Source: Sphingomonas bacterium (GTDB lineage: Bacteria > Pseudomonadota > Alphaproteobacteria > Sphingomonadales > Sphingomonadaceae). From it: a stretch of DNA of 64,000 nt. Positions 1 to 8,086 of this stretch are shown here, piece by piece. The stretch is from NCBI RefSeq assembly GCF_028293085.1, contig NZ_JAQGLC010000186.1, positions 1-64,000 on the forward strand, in the 5' to 3' direction. Numbering within the stretch: the first letter of the stretch is position 1; every line of letters begins with the position of its first letter. Under the pieces are notes generated by a model. That model had not been told where the DNA came from. It searched no databases and saw only the letters and a list, made by a program, of their open reading frames with translations. A program made the position numbers and the translations under genes.

Positions 1-15
1 GAAGTGATCTCTTCC
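1..15. promoter_or_regulatory. Candidate operator of the first TetR regulator (cut by window edge)
   Basis: GAAGTGATCTCTTCC lies directly before the tetR start. Its reverse complement closely matches the palindrome at 665-680, downstream of the same gene and upstream of the hydrolase. A repressor that binds both would control itself and the hydrolase. The left end may be missing. The operator role is inferred from the shared palindrome and the position. Confidence 0.5.
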
Positions 16-19
16 TATA

Positions 20-649
20 ATGCAGCCCAAGGACAGATCAGTCACACCTTCTCCGGGACCTCGCAGTCCCGGACGCCCCCGGGAGTTCGATCTCGATAAC
101 GCGCTGGACAAGGCCATCGGCACGTTCAGCGAGAACGGCTATCACGCCACCTCGCTCGGCAAACTCACGGCTGCGATGGAGATCGCCGAGGGCAGCCTCT
201 ACAAGGCCTTCCGCGACAAGCGCGGCGTCTTCCTCGCTGCGTTCGAGCGCTACGTCATGCTGCGCAGCGAGCGGCTGGCGCAGGAGCTGGCAAGCACCCG
301 AACCGGACGCGACAAGGTCAGGGCCATCCTCGCCGTCTATGCCGAATCCAGCCACGGCAAGACCGGCCGGCGCGGCTGCCTCGTCGTGGGCAGCGCCGTC
401 GATCTCGCAAGTTCCGATCCCGAAATGGCGAAGCGCGTCGCCGCCGTGCTCGCGGGCCAGGAAAGGCGTCTCGTCGAGTTCATTCGAGCGGGACAGGAAG
501 ATGGCTCCGTTTCCTCGCGGGTCGATGCTGCGATCACCGCCCGCCTGCTGCTTTGCGTGGTCCAGGGAATGCGTGTCCTGGGCAAGACCGGCCGCTCCCG
601 CGAGGAGATGGCGAGTCTCGTCGCCGGCGCGTTGAAGCTGCTCGACTGA
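20..649 (+). CDS. TetR/AcrR family transcriptional regulator
   Basis: Predicted one-component repressor of 209 residues. After a Pro/Ser/Arg-rich N-terminal tail, residues about 19-65 form the TetR DNA-binding domain: GRPREFD opening, a helix-turn-helix around GYHATSLGKLTAAMEIAEGSLYKAF, then FRDKRGVFLAAF. The C-terminal ligand-binding half resembles the TetR_C_11 type (GCLVVGSAVDLA). The gene lies just upstream of an alpha/beta hydrolase on the same strand, and matching palindromes flank it (1-15 and 665-680), so self-regulation and control of the hydrolase is the likely arrangement. The ligand is unknown. The 5' promoter is mostly outside the window. Confidence 0.9.
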   Translation: MQPKDRSVTPSPGPRSPGRPREFDLDNALDKAIGTFSENGYHATSLGKLTAAMEIAEGSLYKAFRDKRGVFLAAFERYVMLRSERLAQELASTRTGRDKVRAILAVYAESSHGKTGRRGCLVVGSAVDLASSDPEMAKRVAAVLAGQERRLVEFIRAGQEDGSVSSRVDAAITARLLLCVVQGMRVLGKTGRSREEMASLVAGALKLLD

Positions 650-664
650 GCATTTGCCCAATTT

Positions 665-680
665 GGAAGAGATCGCTTTC
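665..680. promoter_or_regulatory. Candidate TetR operator upstream of the hydrolase
   Basis: GGAAGAGATCGCTTTC is an imperfect 16-base palindrome (GRAAGMGATCKCTTYC). Its reverse complement aligns with the sequence at 1-15 with few mismatches. It lies between the tetR stop and the hydrolase start, followed by CTATATGG, which could be part of a -10 region. This placement is typical of TetR autoregulated pairs. Binding is inferred. Confidence 0.5.
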
Positions 681-776
681 TATATGGACCCACCCCGCCA
701 ACCCAGCCCGCGAAACCAGCCCCGCCAGGCGCTTTCACGCGACCGCTGACCCTCCGGACCCGACCAGGATTGCACC

Positions 777-1715
777 ATGACGCATGACATCGTTCAAACC
801 TCCGCCGCGGACACGTTGCCGCCCTTCGACCCTGCGACGTTCTGGACGCAGTTCCACCACGATACCGTCGTTATCAAAGGCGTCCGGCTGCATTTCGTCG
901 ATGGCGGCAGCGGCGCGCCGATCCTGTTGCTGCCCGGCTGGCCGCAGAGCTGGTACGCATGGCGTTATGTGATGCCGCTGCTCGCCAGGGCCGGCCGGCG
1001 TGTGATCGCGCTCGATCCGCGCGGCATGGGCGACTCCGATCGGCCCGCCTCTGGCTATGAGATGCGCACCGTGGCCGCCGAGCTGCATGATTTCGTCGCG
1101 GCGCTGAGACTGACGGAGAACGGGCCAGTCGACATTGTCGGTCACGATATGGGCGTCTGGATCGGCTATGCCTTTGCGGCCGAGTGGCCGGACGACGTGA
1201 AACGGCTCGCCGTGTTCGACGCGGCGCTGCCCGGCATTACGCCGCCGCCGCCGCCCGGCATTCCCTCGGCGGAGGCGAATGTGAAGACCTGGCATTTGGC
1301 CTTCAACCGGCTCGATGACCTGCCGGAGATCCTGCTGCAGGGGCGCGAGCGGGAATTGCTGACATGGCTGTTCAGGAACAAAGCCGTTCGTCCCTGGACG
1401 ATCACGCCGGCGGATCTCGGTGAATATGTGCGCGTCAACGCCGCCCCCGGCGCGACGCGGGCGGCGCTTTCCTATCAACGCCACAATCTCGGGCCCGAAG
1501 GAATCGCGCGCACTCGGGCGCGTGCCGAGCGCAAGCTCGCCATGCCGGTACTCGCTATCGGCGCGGAGAGCGGAGGCGGCGCAATGCTGCCCGACACGAT
1601 GCGCCTGGTCGCGACGGATGTGCGGGGTGCCGTGTTTGCCGGTTGCGGGCATTATGTGCCCGAAGAAGCCCCACGCGCCGTCGCCGAGCAGATCATCAGG
1701 TTCATGGGTAACTGA
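777..1715 (+). CDS. Alpha/beta hydrolase, epoxide hydrolase-like
   Basis: Cytoplasmic alpha/beta-hydrolase of 312 residues with no signal peptide. Visible family features are the oxyanion-hole segment LPGWPQSW (about residues 52-59), LDPRGMGDSDRP (79-90) and the nucleophile elbow GHDMG at 122-126. The nucleophile is therefore Asp124, as in epoxide hydrolases and haloalkane dehalogenases, not Ser as in esterases. A C-terminal GCGHYVPEEAP supplies the catalytic His. An HGxP-like WP motif favours epoxide hydrolase. A TetR gene precedes it with a shared candidate operator between, so a small inducible catabolic or detoxification unit is likely. The substrate is unknown. Confidence 0.85.
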   Translation: MTHDIVQTSAADTLPPFDPATFWTQFHHDTVVIKGVRLHFVDGGSGAPILLLPGWPQSWYAWRYVMPLLARAGRRVIALDPRGMGDSDRPASGYEMRTVAAELHDFVAALRLTENGPVDIVGHDMGVWIGYAFAAEWPDDVKRLAVFDAALPGITPPPPPGIPSAEANVKTWHLAFNRLDDLPEILLQGRERELLTWLFRNKAVRPWTITPADLGEYVRVNAAPGATRAALSYQRHNLGPEGIARTRARAERKLAMPVLAIGAESGGGAMLPDTMRLVATDVRGAVFAGCGHYVPEEAPRAVAEQIIRFMGN

Positions 1716-1792
1716 GCGCGGCCACAAGCCCGCCGCTTCGCGCATGGCAGCCGCCCTGTCGCCTTTGCTCCAGCCCTAGAGAAGGAACCCGA

Positions 1793-2242
1793 ATGACCGT
1801 TACCTGTGTCGCGCCTGCCGATGAGCTGCAGGTCCGCAATCTTATCGCCCGCTACGCCTATGCCATCGACGGCGGCGAGAAGGAGGCCTTCGCGAATCTG
1901 TTCCTGGAAGACGGCGCCTGGATGCGGGAAAACGCGCCGCCGCCGACCCGGCGCGGCGCGGGCTCCCCGCAGACCGTCCGTGGACGGGCGGGCCTGATGG
2001 ACCTGATCGAGACCGCGATCGTCGGGCGGTTCCAGCTGATGGCCCGTCATCAGATGACGGACGTCCTCGTCGAGCCCGGCCCGGATGAGAATTCGGCCAG
2101 GGCGCGATATCGCGGCCTGGTCACTGACTGGCGCGAGGGCCCGGGCCGCGTGTCCATGTGCGTCGACTATACGGCGGCCTGCGTCCGCACCGACGACGGC
2201 TGGAAGTTCGCGACCGTCAGCGCCCGGGTCCTGCCCGCATAA
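1793..2242 (+). CDS. SnoaL-like / nuclear transport factor 2 family protein
   Basis: Protein of 149 residues with the NTF2-like cone fold typical of SnoaL_4 proteins: an N-terminal helix LQVRNLIARYAYAIDGG, then FANLFLEDGAWM, a gated middle, and a C-terminal sheet ending DDGWKFATVSARV. Family members are ring-hydroxylating dioxygenase small subunits, ketosteroid isomerases, dehydratases or polyketide cyclases, so the reaction cannot be named. It follows the hydrolase by 77 bases on the same strand and could be cotranscribed. A second protein of the same fold lies at 2825-3304, on the other side of an Rrf2 regulator. Confidence 0.75.
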   Translation: MTVTCVAPADELQVRNLIARYAYAIDGGEKEAFANLFLEDGAWMRENAPPPTRRGAGSPQTVRGRAGLMDLIETAIVGRFQLMARHQMTDVLVEPGPDENSARARYRGLVTDWREGPGRVSMCVDYTAACVRTDDGWKFATVSARVLPA

Positions 2243-2269
2243 GCGGGGCCGCCGACGAACCGAGGGCTC

Positions 2270-2704
2270 CTATCGGGCGGCGTTCAGGATCCGCAGCTCG
2301 GACAGGCTGTCGGCCAGGGTCTTGTGCTCGAGCGTCCGCAGGACGGCGTCATCCGCCTTGGCGGCCAGGTCGATAAAATAGCGCTCGACATTGGAACTCA
2401 CGAGACACTGGTGGGGAACCGCCCGTGGCGTCCAGAGGCTCTTTTCGCCGAGCACGGCGGTGTAGATTTCCCGCAAGGTGATCGCGTTGGCCGGGCGGCC
2501 GAGGCGGATGCCGCCGTCGCGGCCAAAGCTCGATCGGACGAGCCCGGCATTGGCCAGGGGGCTCAACAGTTTGCGGACCAGGCTCGGATTTGTCCCCAGC
2601 GCGCCGGCCAGTTGAGTCGAGCTCAACTGCGCGACACCCTCCGCATGGGCCAATGCGAGGTTGAGCATCAGCTGCAGCGCCGTCGGAAACCGGACATCGA
2701 TCAT
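2270..2704 (-). CDS. Rrf2 family transcriptional regulator
   Basis: Winged-helix regulator of 144 residues. It opens with RFPTALQLMLNLALAHAEG and continues with SSTQLAGALGTNPSLVRKLLSPLANAGLVRSSFGRDGGIRLGRPANAITLREIYTAV, the Rrf2 helix-turn-helix plus wing. The C-terminal part has a single Cys (HQCLVSSN) rather than the three-Cys cluster of IscR/NsrR, so an Fe-S cluster of that kind is not supported; the family also contains YwnA-like redox regulators. It is divergent from the SnoaL gene at 2825, with a 13-base palindrome in the shared 120-base promoter region, and probably controls that gene. Confidence 0.85.
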   Translation of the reverse strand: MIDVRFPTALQLMLNLALAHAEGVAQLSSTQLAGALGTNPSLVRKLLSPLANAGLVRSSFGRDGGIRLGRPANAITLREIYTAVLGEKSLWTPRAVPHQCLVSSNVERYFIDLAAKADDAVLRTLEHKTLADSLSELRILNAAR

Positions 2705-2752
2705 AGCGCAGCGTCAACCCAGGAGCGGTTTCGGAAAGCGCCTACCATATGA

Positions 2753-2765
2753 AACAATCATTGTT
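2753..2765. promoter_or_regulatory. Palindrome in the rrf2/snoaL divergent promoter
   Basis: AACAATCATTGTT is a perfect 6-1-6 inverted repeat between the divergent Rrf2 regulator and the SnoaL-like gene. Its AT content stands out from the surroundings. Its position suits an operator for the Rrf2 protein; this is inference. Confidence 0.45.
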
Positions 2766-2824
2766 GCATTTCAAGGCGAGGATATGTATCTATGATGAAT
2801 ACCGAATAACGAACGGAGATTCCA

Positions 2825-3304
2825 ATGTCTGATGAACTGGCTGTGCAGCAGGTCCTCGCCCACTACGTCCGGGCGCACGATCGGCGCGACGGCCCCGCCA
2901 TGGGGGCGCTCTTCACGCCGGAGGCCCGGGTGACGATTTTCTACAACAACCCGCCCCACGGCGAGCCGGAACTGCTCGGCGAACTCGTCGGACGCGAGGC
3001 GATCGCTGAAGCGACGGCGCATATGATGAAGCCGCACCCTGCGCGGGGGTGGAGCCACAACGCCACCGGCGGCCTCTTGGTCAACATCGACGGAGACCGT
3101 GCGACGGTCGACGCCCTGTTCATGGTGTTCAGCGTCCTCGGGGACGCGAAGCCGGCGAGCGGCTGGCCGGCGGGGGCGGCGGGTGCGCAGGGCACGATCA
3201 CGCCGATCGAGTCCGGCTACTATACGCAGAACCTGGTTCGTGTGGACGGAAAGTGGCTCATCGAGTCGCTGCAGGTGCGCCATAACCTGCCGTTTGCCAT
3301 CTGA
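2825..3304 (+). CDS. SnoaL-like / nuclear transport factor 2 family protein
   Basis: Protein of 159 residues with an NTF2-like pattern: ELAVQQVLAHYVRAHDRRDGPAMGALFTPEARVTI at the N-terminus, and VDGKWLIESLQVRHNLPFAI as the closing strands. ACGGAG is placed well upstream of the ATG. It is the second SnoaL-like protein in 1.1 kb; the two are clearly different in sequence. It is probably regulated by the divergent Rrf2 protein. Redox regulators next to NTF2-fold enzymes suggest handling of a reactive or aromatic compound, but the substrate cannot be read from sequence. Confidence 0.75.
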   Translation: MSDELAVQQVLAHYVRAHDRRDGPAMGALFTPEARVTIFYNNPPHGEPELLGELVGREAIAEATAHMMKPHPARGWSHNATGGLLVNIDGDRATVDALFMVFSVLGDAKPASGWPAGAAGAQGTITPIESGYYTQNLVRVDGKWLIESLQVRHNLPFAI

Positions 3305-3364
3305 AGCGGGCGACCGCGTTCGATCCGGTGGACCATCGCGACCGCAGGTGCCTCGATGATTATC

Positions 3365-3380
3365 TTGAACGATCATTCCA
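3365..3380. promoter_or_regulatory. Operator-like palindrome before second tetR
   Basis: TTGAACGATCATTCCA is a near-perfect palindrome with core GAAYGATCRTTC. A second copy (TGGAACGATCATTCAA) lies at 3992-4007 before the quinone oxidoreductase. The reverse complement of this site matches the other at 14 of 16 bases. The site overlaps the expected promoter of the tetR at 3401. Confidence 0.7.
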
Positions 3381-3400
3381 GATTGATTAGATAGGCCCTC

Positions 3401-3967
3401 ATGGCAAGGCCAAGGGAATTCGATGCGGACACGGCGCTCGACGGCGCGATCGGTGTATTCCGCGAGCACGGGTTTGAGGGCGCCTCGGCGGAGATGCTCG
3501 TCAAGGCCATGGGTATCGGGCGCCAGAGCCTCTACGACACCTTCGGCGACAAGTGGCGGCTCTACCGCTCGGCGGTGCGGCGCTATGGGACGGACGAGTG
3601 TTCCGCGCATGTCGCAGCGCTTGGCAGCGGCGTCCGGGCCATTGACGGGATCGATGCGATGCTGCGCCGGGTCGTCGAGACGGCCGATCGGCCTTGCCTG
3701 GGCGTGGGCTCGATCTGTGAGTTCGGTGTTTCCCGCCCCGATCTCGCCGAGGTCCATACGCCGTTGGCCAGGGCCCTGCACGACGCGATCGCCGCCCGTA
3801 TCGGGGACGCGCAGCGGGAAGGCGACGTAGCGTCCAATCTCGATCCTGAGGCGGCCTCGGAGTTTCTGATCGCGAACATCGCCGGCATCCGCGTCGCCGG
3901 GCGGGGCGGCGCCAACCGCGCGGCGTTGACTGGCCTCGCCGATATGGCGCTCAGGGCGCTGCGCTAG
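3401..3967 (+). CDS. TetR/AcrR family transcriptional regulator
   Basis: One-component repressor of 188 residues. The N-terminal DNA-binding domain reads ARPREFDADTALDGAIGVFREHGFEGASAEMLVKAMGIGRQSLYDTFGDKWRLY, close to the YxaF/LmrA-like and TetR_C_16 regulators. The C-terminal domain has two Cys (RPCLGVGSICEF) that could sense an electrophile, although that is only suggestive. The gene lies 55 bases upstream of a quinone oxidoreductase gene, and both genes have the same GAACGATCATTC operator, so it very probably represses itself and the oxidoreductase. A quinone or aldehyde ligand would fit the target. Confidence 0.9.
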   Translation: MARPREFDADTALDGAIGVFREHGFEGASAEMLVKAMGIGRQSLYDTFGDKWRLYRSAVRRYGTDECSAHVAALGSGVRAIDGIDAMLRRVVETADRPCLGVGSICEFGVSRPDLAEVHTPLARALHDAIAARIGDAQREGDVASNLDPEAASEFLIANIAGIRVAGRGGANRAALTGLADMALRALR

Positions 3968-3991
3968 CGCTCCCCTTTTTTTGTGCAATTA

Positions 3992-4007
3992 TGGAACGAT
4001 CATTCAA
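3992..4007. promoter_or_regulatory. Operator-like palindrome before quinone oxidoreductase
   Basis: TGGAACGATCATTCAA lies between the tetR stop and the oxidoreductase start, just ahead of AAGGAG. It is the second copy of the palindrome at 3365-3380. A TetR dimer bound here would block the downstream promoter or leader. Confidence 0.7.
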
Positions 4008-4022
4008 ATAAGGAGCAAGTCG

Positions 4023-4991
4023 ATGAAAGCAGTCGTGATGAACAATATTGGCGGCCGCGAGATGCTCGAGCATGTCGAGCGCCCGGAGCCGGTGGCGGGT
4101 CCGGGTCAGGCGCTGGTCGAGATCGCCTTTGCGGGCGTCAACTTCATGGATATCGGCGTGCGGCAGGGCATGGCCTGGACCGAGACGCCCAACCCCAAGA
4201 TCCTCGGCGTCGAAGGCGCCGGCCGGGTCGTGGCGGTGGGCGACGGCGTCGAGGGCTTGGCGCCCGGCCAGCGCGTAGCCTGGGTCTATGCGCCCGGAAG
4301 CTATGCGGAGCGGATCGCGATCCCGGCCACCTCGCTCGTGCCGGTTCCCGACGCGATCGACGACCGCACGGCCGCGTCGGTGATGATGCAGGGGCTCACC
4401 GCCAGCCACTTCGCGACCGACTTCTATCCGGTGCAGCCCGGCGACGTCGCCTTTATCCACGCGGCGGCGGGCGGACTCGGTCTGCTGCTGACCCAGATCG
4501 TCAAGCTGCGCGGCGGCCAGGTCATCGGACGGGTGTCGTCGGACGAGAAGGTCGCCGCGGCGAAGGAGGCCGGTGCCGATCATGTGATCGTCGACGCCCA
4601 GGGCCGCTTCGCCAAGGAGGCGCTGCGCCTGACAGAAGGCGAGGGCGTGCACGTCGTCTATGACGGATCCGGGCCGAAGACCTTCCAGGGGTCGCTCGAC
4701 ATGCTGCGCCGATCAGGCGTCTTCTGCTGGTACGGCCCCGTCCTCGGTGGCCCCGGGCCGCTCGACATCATGAGCCTGCCGAAAAGCATCAAGATCGGCT
4801 ACGCGGTCTTCCTCGACCACGTCCCCACGCCGGAACTGCTGCGCGCCCGCTCGGCGCAGTTGTTCGACTGGATCGCGCAAGGCAAGCTCAGCGTCCGGAT
4901 TGGTGGCGAATATCCACTGGCGGATGCGGCCGCCGCCCATGCCGACATGGAGAGCCGCAAGACCATGGGCAAGCTGCTGCTCGTTCCCTGA
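4023..4991 (+). CDS. NADPH:quinone oxidoreductase, zinc-independent MDR family
   Basis: Cytoplasmic medium-chain dehydrogenase/reductase of 322 residues. The N-terminal GroES-like domain includes GVNFMDIGVRQG and LGVEGAGRVVAVGDGVEGLAPGQRV. The nucleotide-binding domain has AAAGGLGLLLTQIVKLRG, the AxxGxxG pattern of NADPH-binding quinone reductases. There is no Cys/His zinc-site set, so it belongs with QOR/zeta-crystallin. The ORF track begins 42 bases earlier at a TTG; I chose the ATG at 4023 because AAGGAG lies nearby and MKAVVM is the usual start. It is probably controlled by the upstream TetR. Confidence 0.9.
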   Translation: MKAVVMNNIGGREMLEHVERPEPVAGPGQALVEIAFAGVNFMDIGVRQGMAWTETPNPKILGVEGAGRVVAVGDGVEGLAPGQRVAWVYAPGSYAERIAIPATSLVPVPDAIDDRTAASVMMQGLTASHFATDFYPVQPGDVAFIHAAAGGLGLLLTQIVKLRGGQVIGRVSSDEKVAAAKEAGADHVIVDAQGRFAKEALRLTEGEGVHVVYDGSGPKTFQGSLDMLRRSGVFCWYGPVLGGPGPLDIMSLPKSIKIGYAVFLDHVPTPELLRARSAQLFDWIAQGKLSVRIGGEYPLADAAAAHADMESRKTMGKLLLVP

Positions 4992-5506
4992 CGGGTTGGG
5001 TCGCAATGGTCGTCGACGGCGCGCCCGGGGACGCCGCCGTCGCGCCCCGGCCCAATCCCGGCCAAGCCGCTCTGATTCAACCACCCACCCCACCGGCCTA
5101 CCATGCTCTGCCCAGCGATCTGCGCCGCGGACCGGAGAATCGGCCGTGACACTAGATACCCGCGACCCTCATCTATTCCCAAGAACGGACCAAGTATTAA
5201 ATAAGAGACGCGCATATTGCGGAAGAATTCGTAAAGTCGCGTCCCGTGGAATTTTTTTTCCGCCCTTCGCCACCGTCCAACACGGCAACTCCAGCCGCGG
5301 AATATGCGAAAGTAACACTCCCTTGCACGATACCGTTAACCGACTCGCACATTCCCGATTTGGCTGGTCGGTTTTGGCCATTTGGCCCGCGAATACTTAA
5401 TTCCGCCGGTTTCCGCCCCCGCCCGCCGCCTCCATCGCCACGATCATGCGCCGCAAAACAGCCGAAACGGCGGGTTAGATCGCGTAAAGGGCCATGCAGC
5501 GCCTCA
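4992..5506. other. Intergenic region without a convincing gene
   Basis: About 515 bases between two convergent genes. Small ORFs here lack ribosome sites and family features. The part around 5195-5300 is clearly more AT-rich than the flanks. A weak GCCGTTTCGGC stem followed by TGTTTT lies on the minus strand near 5450-5471 and might terminate the metalloprotease transcript, but the stem is short. Nothing else was recognised. Confidence 0.5.
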
Positions 5507-7984
5507 TCACCCGCCCAAGGGCGGTCCAGGCGGCATCGGGAAGCGCGACCGCGGGCCCTGGCCCCAGGGGGACGAGGCGGACTTCGGCGCATTGGCCGCC
5601 GGGTCCTCCAGATAATGCGCGATGTCGCGCGCGGTCTGGCGATAGAAAGCGGCGGTCAGCGGATCGGCGGCGGGCCGCGTCTTCAGCGCCGTCGCGAGTC
5701 CCGCCAGCCGGTCGAGCACAAAAGCGCGAGCCTCGGGCGCGGCCTCGGCGCTGCCGCCCAGGATCATCATCGATTGCAGCGTCACCTCCTGCGTCGCGCG
5801 GCGCAGCGCCCGGGTCGCGGGGGTGCCGTCGGCCGGCGCGTTCCAGCTATGCGCGAGCACCGCATCGACCATCTCGGGGAAGGTCAGCGTGTCCGCCTGG
5901 CGCGCGGCCAGCGCCACCATCCGCTTGGACCGCGTCGCGTCGAACAGGGGCTCGAGCACGAGCGCCGACAGGATGCGCGCGGCGCGCAGCTGGTCGAACA
6001 CATCGTCGGTCGACAGATCCTCGAGGTTGTTGCCCGGATCGGGCGTCAGCTGCGCCAGCAGCGATTCCGGCAGCTCGAGATTCTTGGGCTCGATCGTCTC
6101 CATCAACAGGCCGAGCGTGTCGCGCTGCAGCTTCGCCGGGATGAACTCGGTCGGCGGCATGGTCTCGCCCTTGACCACGATATTCTCATAGAGGCCGCCG
6201 ACATATTTCAGCGCGGATTCGATCGCGTAGCGCTGGTGGAGATAGACCATCCACAGCCGGATGTTGCGCAGCGATCCGATCGGCTCGCCGGGCTGCAGCA
6301 TCTGCGGGCCATAGTTGGCGATCATCAGCGCGCGCGCCGCCAGCGTCTCGCGCAGATTCTCGGTCGGCGTGGCGCGGTCGTCATACCAGGTCCAGCGCGG
6401 ATCGGTGTCGGGCACATAGATGATACCCTTGGCGCGCATGTCCTTGATGATGCCGTCCAGCCCGGCCTTCTCCGCCGCGGCGGGGAAGGGGGTGTAGGAA
6501 TAGCGCACCATATAGGTGTCGTAGGCGCCGATCGCCTTCTGGAAGGATTCGCTCAGGTCGAGCTTGCCATTGGTCACCTTCACCCGCGGCGTCGGATATT
6601 CCATCACCGAGGCGCGGTTGTTCAGGCTGGACGCGAAATTGTGGCCGAAGCCCTGGGCATGGCCCAGCTCATGCGCGGTCAGCAGCGCCTGGCGCAGAAG
6701 CACCATGTCGCGCTGCCCGGCCGGCATCGCCGCCATTTTGTCGTCACTCAGCAGATTGGCGTCGGCCACGGTGATGCCCGATCCGTCCACCGGCAGCGCG
6801 CCGCTATAGGCGTCCCAGTAATTGCCGACGGTGCGGATGCGGTGCGAATCCATCCGCACCTTGGATCCGATCACTTCGCCGGTGCGCGGATCGCGGTAGG
6901 TGCCGCCGCTGGAGAAACCTCGCTCGTCGCGGTTGATCCACAGGACATAGGCATAGCGGATGTCCATCGGGTCCATGTCCGCCGGCGCGTCCAGCGCAAC
7001 GATCGCGTTGCTGAAACCTGCCGCCTCATAGGCCTTGTTCCACCACAGCAGCCCTTCCTTCATTGCATGGCGCAGCGGCGCGGGAATGGCGGGATCGAAA
7101 TAGAAGGTGATCGGCTTCACCGGATCGCTGATCGCGGCGCCGGGGTCCTTCTTCTCCAGCCGCCAGCGCGTGATCCAGCTTTCCTCCGGCCCCTCGCTGA
7201 ACGGCTTGGAATAGTCATGGAAGCGGATCGCGCTCACGCCGATGCGCGGATCGGCCTCGCGCGGGGTATAGCCGGTCGGCGCGCGCAGGAAGCTGTGGTG
7301 GATGCGCATCGTCATCATCCGCGGATCAGGCGTGACGTTGCTGACCAGCGCGCCCGGGCTGTCGGCGGTGAAGGTCGAAACCGTCTCGATCTCGGTATTG
7401 TCGGGAAACGCCTTCATGCGCTGCGGGTAGAAGCTGCTGCGCGCGGCATCGAACTTGAACCCGCCCTGGTTGGCCCGCTTCAGCGCACTTTCCACATTGG
7501 CCGCATCGCGCATGAACAGGGTCGTCGCGTCGACCACGACATGCCCGCCCGCGTCGGATTCGATCGGCAGCGCCGCGATGGTCGAGGTCGGGAAGGAGTT
7601 CGCCACACCCTCGGCCTGCGCGGCATCGCCGTTCAGCGATCGATAGTCGAGATTCTGCTCGGTCACGAGCACGCGGTTCCCCTCGCGCTGGAAATGGATC
7701 ACCGCGCTGTCGAAAATGCCGCGGTCGAACGGCAGCTCGACCGAACCGCCCCCGGTCGCGGCCGAGACATAATAGAGCACATCCTCGTCGAACACCGGGA
7801 TCTCCAGCAGCACCCGGCCTTTCGCCGCATCCCAGGTGAAGGGGATGAAGCCGTCGACACGCTGCGCCGGCGTAGCGCTCTTCGCCGCCGGCTCGGGCCG
7901 GGCGAGAGCGGGCAGCGGTGCGAGCGACAGGACGCCGACGCAAAGGGCGCCGAGCGAGGAGGTGAGCAGCTTCGCCTTGTTCAT
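5507..7984 (-). CDS. Secreted zinc-dependent metalloprotease (DUF5117/Met-zincin type)
   Basis: Exported protein of 825 residues. The signal peptide is MNKAKLLTSSLGALCVGVLSLA followed by ALA-RPE. The N-terminal half matches the DUF5117-like domain of Met-zincin proteases (FIPFTWDAAKGRVLLEIP). The catalytic zinc site is HELGHAQGFGHNF at about residues 438-450, followed by the conserved SVMEYPTPR Met-turn region. The ORF track starts 57 bases earlier; I use the ATG at 7984 because it begins the signal peptide. It lies downstream of, and in line with, an M20 amidohydrolase and a TonB-dependent receptor, consistent with extracytoplasmic peptide breakdown feeding uptake. Substrate specificity is unknown. 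Confidence 0.88.
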   Translation of the reverse strand: MNKAKLLTSSLGALCVGVLSLAPLPALARPEPAAKSATPAQRVDGFIPFTWDAAKGRVLLEIPVFDEDVLYYVSAATGGGSVELPFDRGIFDSAVIHFQREGNRVLVTEQNLDYRSLNGDAAQAEGVANSFPTSTIAALPIESDAGGHVVVDATTLFMRDAANVESALKRANQGGFKFDAARSSFYPQRMKAFPDNTEIETVSTFTADSPGALVSNVTPDPRMMTMRIHHSFLRAPTGYTPREADPRIGVSAIRFHDYSKPFSEGPEESWITRWRLEKKDPGAAISDPVKPITFYFDPAIPAPLRHAMKEGLLWWNKAYEAAGFSNAIVALDAPADMDPMDIRYAYVLWINRDERGFSSGGTYRDPRTGEVIGSKVRMDSHRIRTVGNYWDAYSGALPVDGSGITVADANLLSDDKMAAMPAGQRDMVLLRQALLTAHELGHAQGFGHNFASSLNNRASVMEYPTPRVKVTNGKLDLSESFQKAIGAYDTYMVRYSYTPFPAAAEKAGLDGIIKDMRAKGIIYVPDTDPRWTWYDDRATPTENLRETLAARALMIANYGPQMLQPGEPIGSLRNIRLWMVYLHQRYAIESALKYVGGLYENIVVKGETMPPTEFIPAKLQRDTLGLLMETIEPKNLELPESLLAQLTPDPGNNLEDLSTDDVFDQLRAARILSALVLEPLFDATRSKRMVALAARQADTLTFPEMVDAVLAHSWNAPADGTPATRALRRATQEVTLQSMMILGGSAEAAPEARAFVLDRLAGLATALKTRPAADPLTAAFYRQTARDIAHYLEDPAANAPKSASSPWGQGPRSRFPMPPGPPLGG

Positions 7985-8086
7985 GGAGCGATCCCGATTT
8001 TGATGGAGGTCGTGCGCGAGCGGTGCCGCCCGCATGGGCAAGGATCGGGGAGGCGGCGGCGTGCGGACGCCGCCTCCCCGAAGTCC

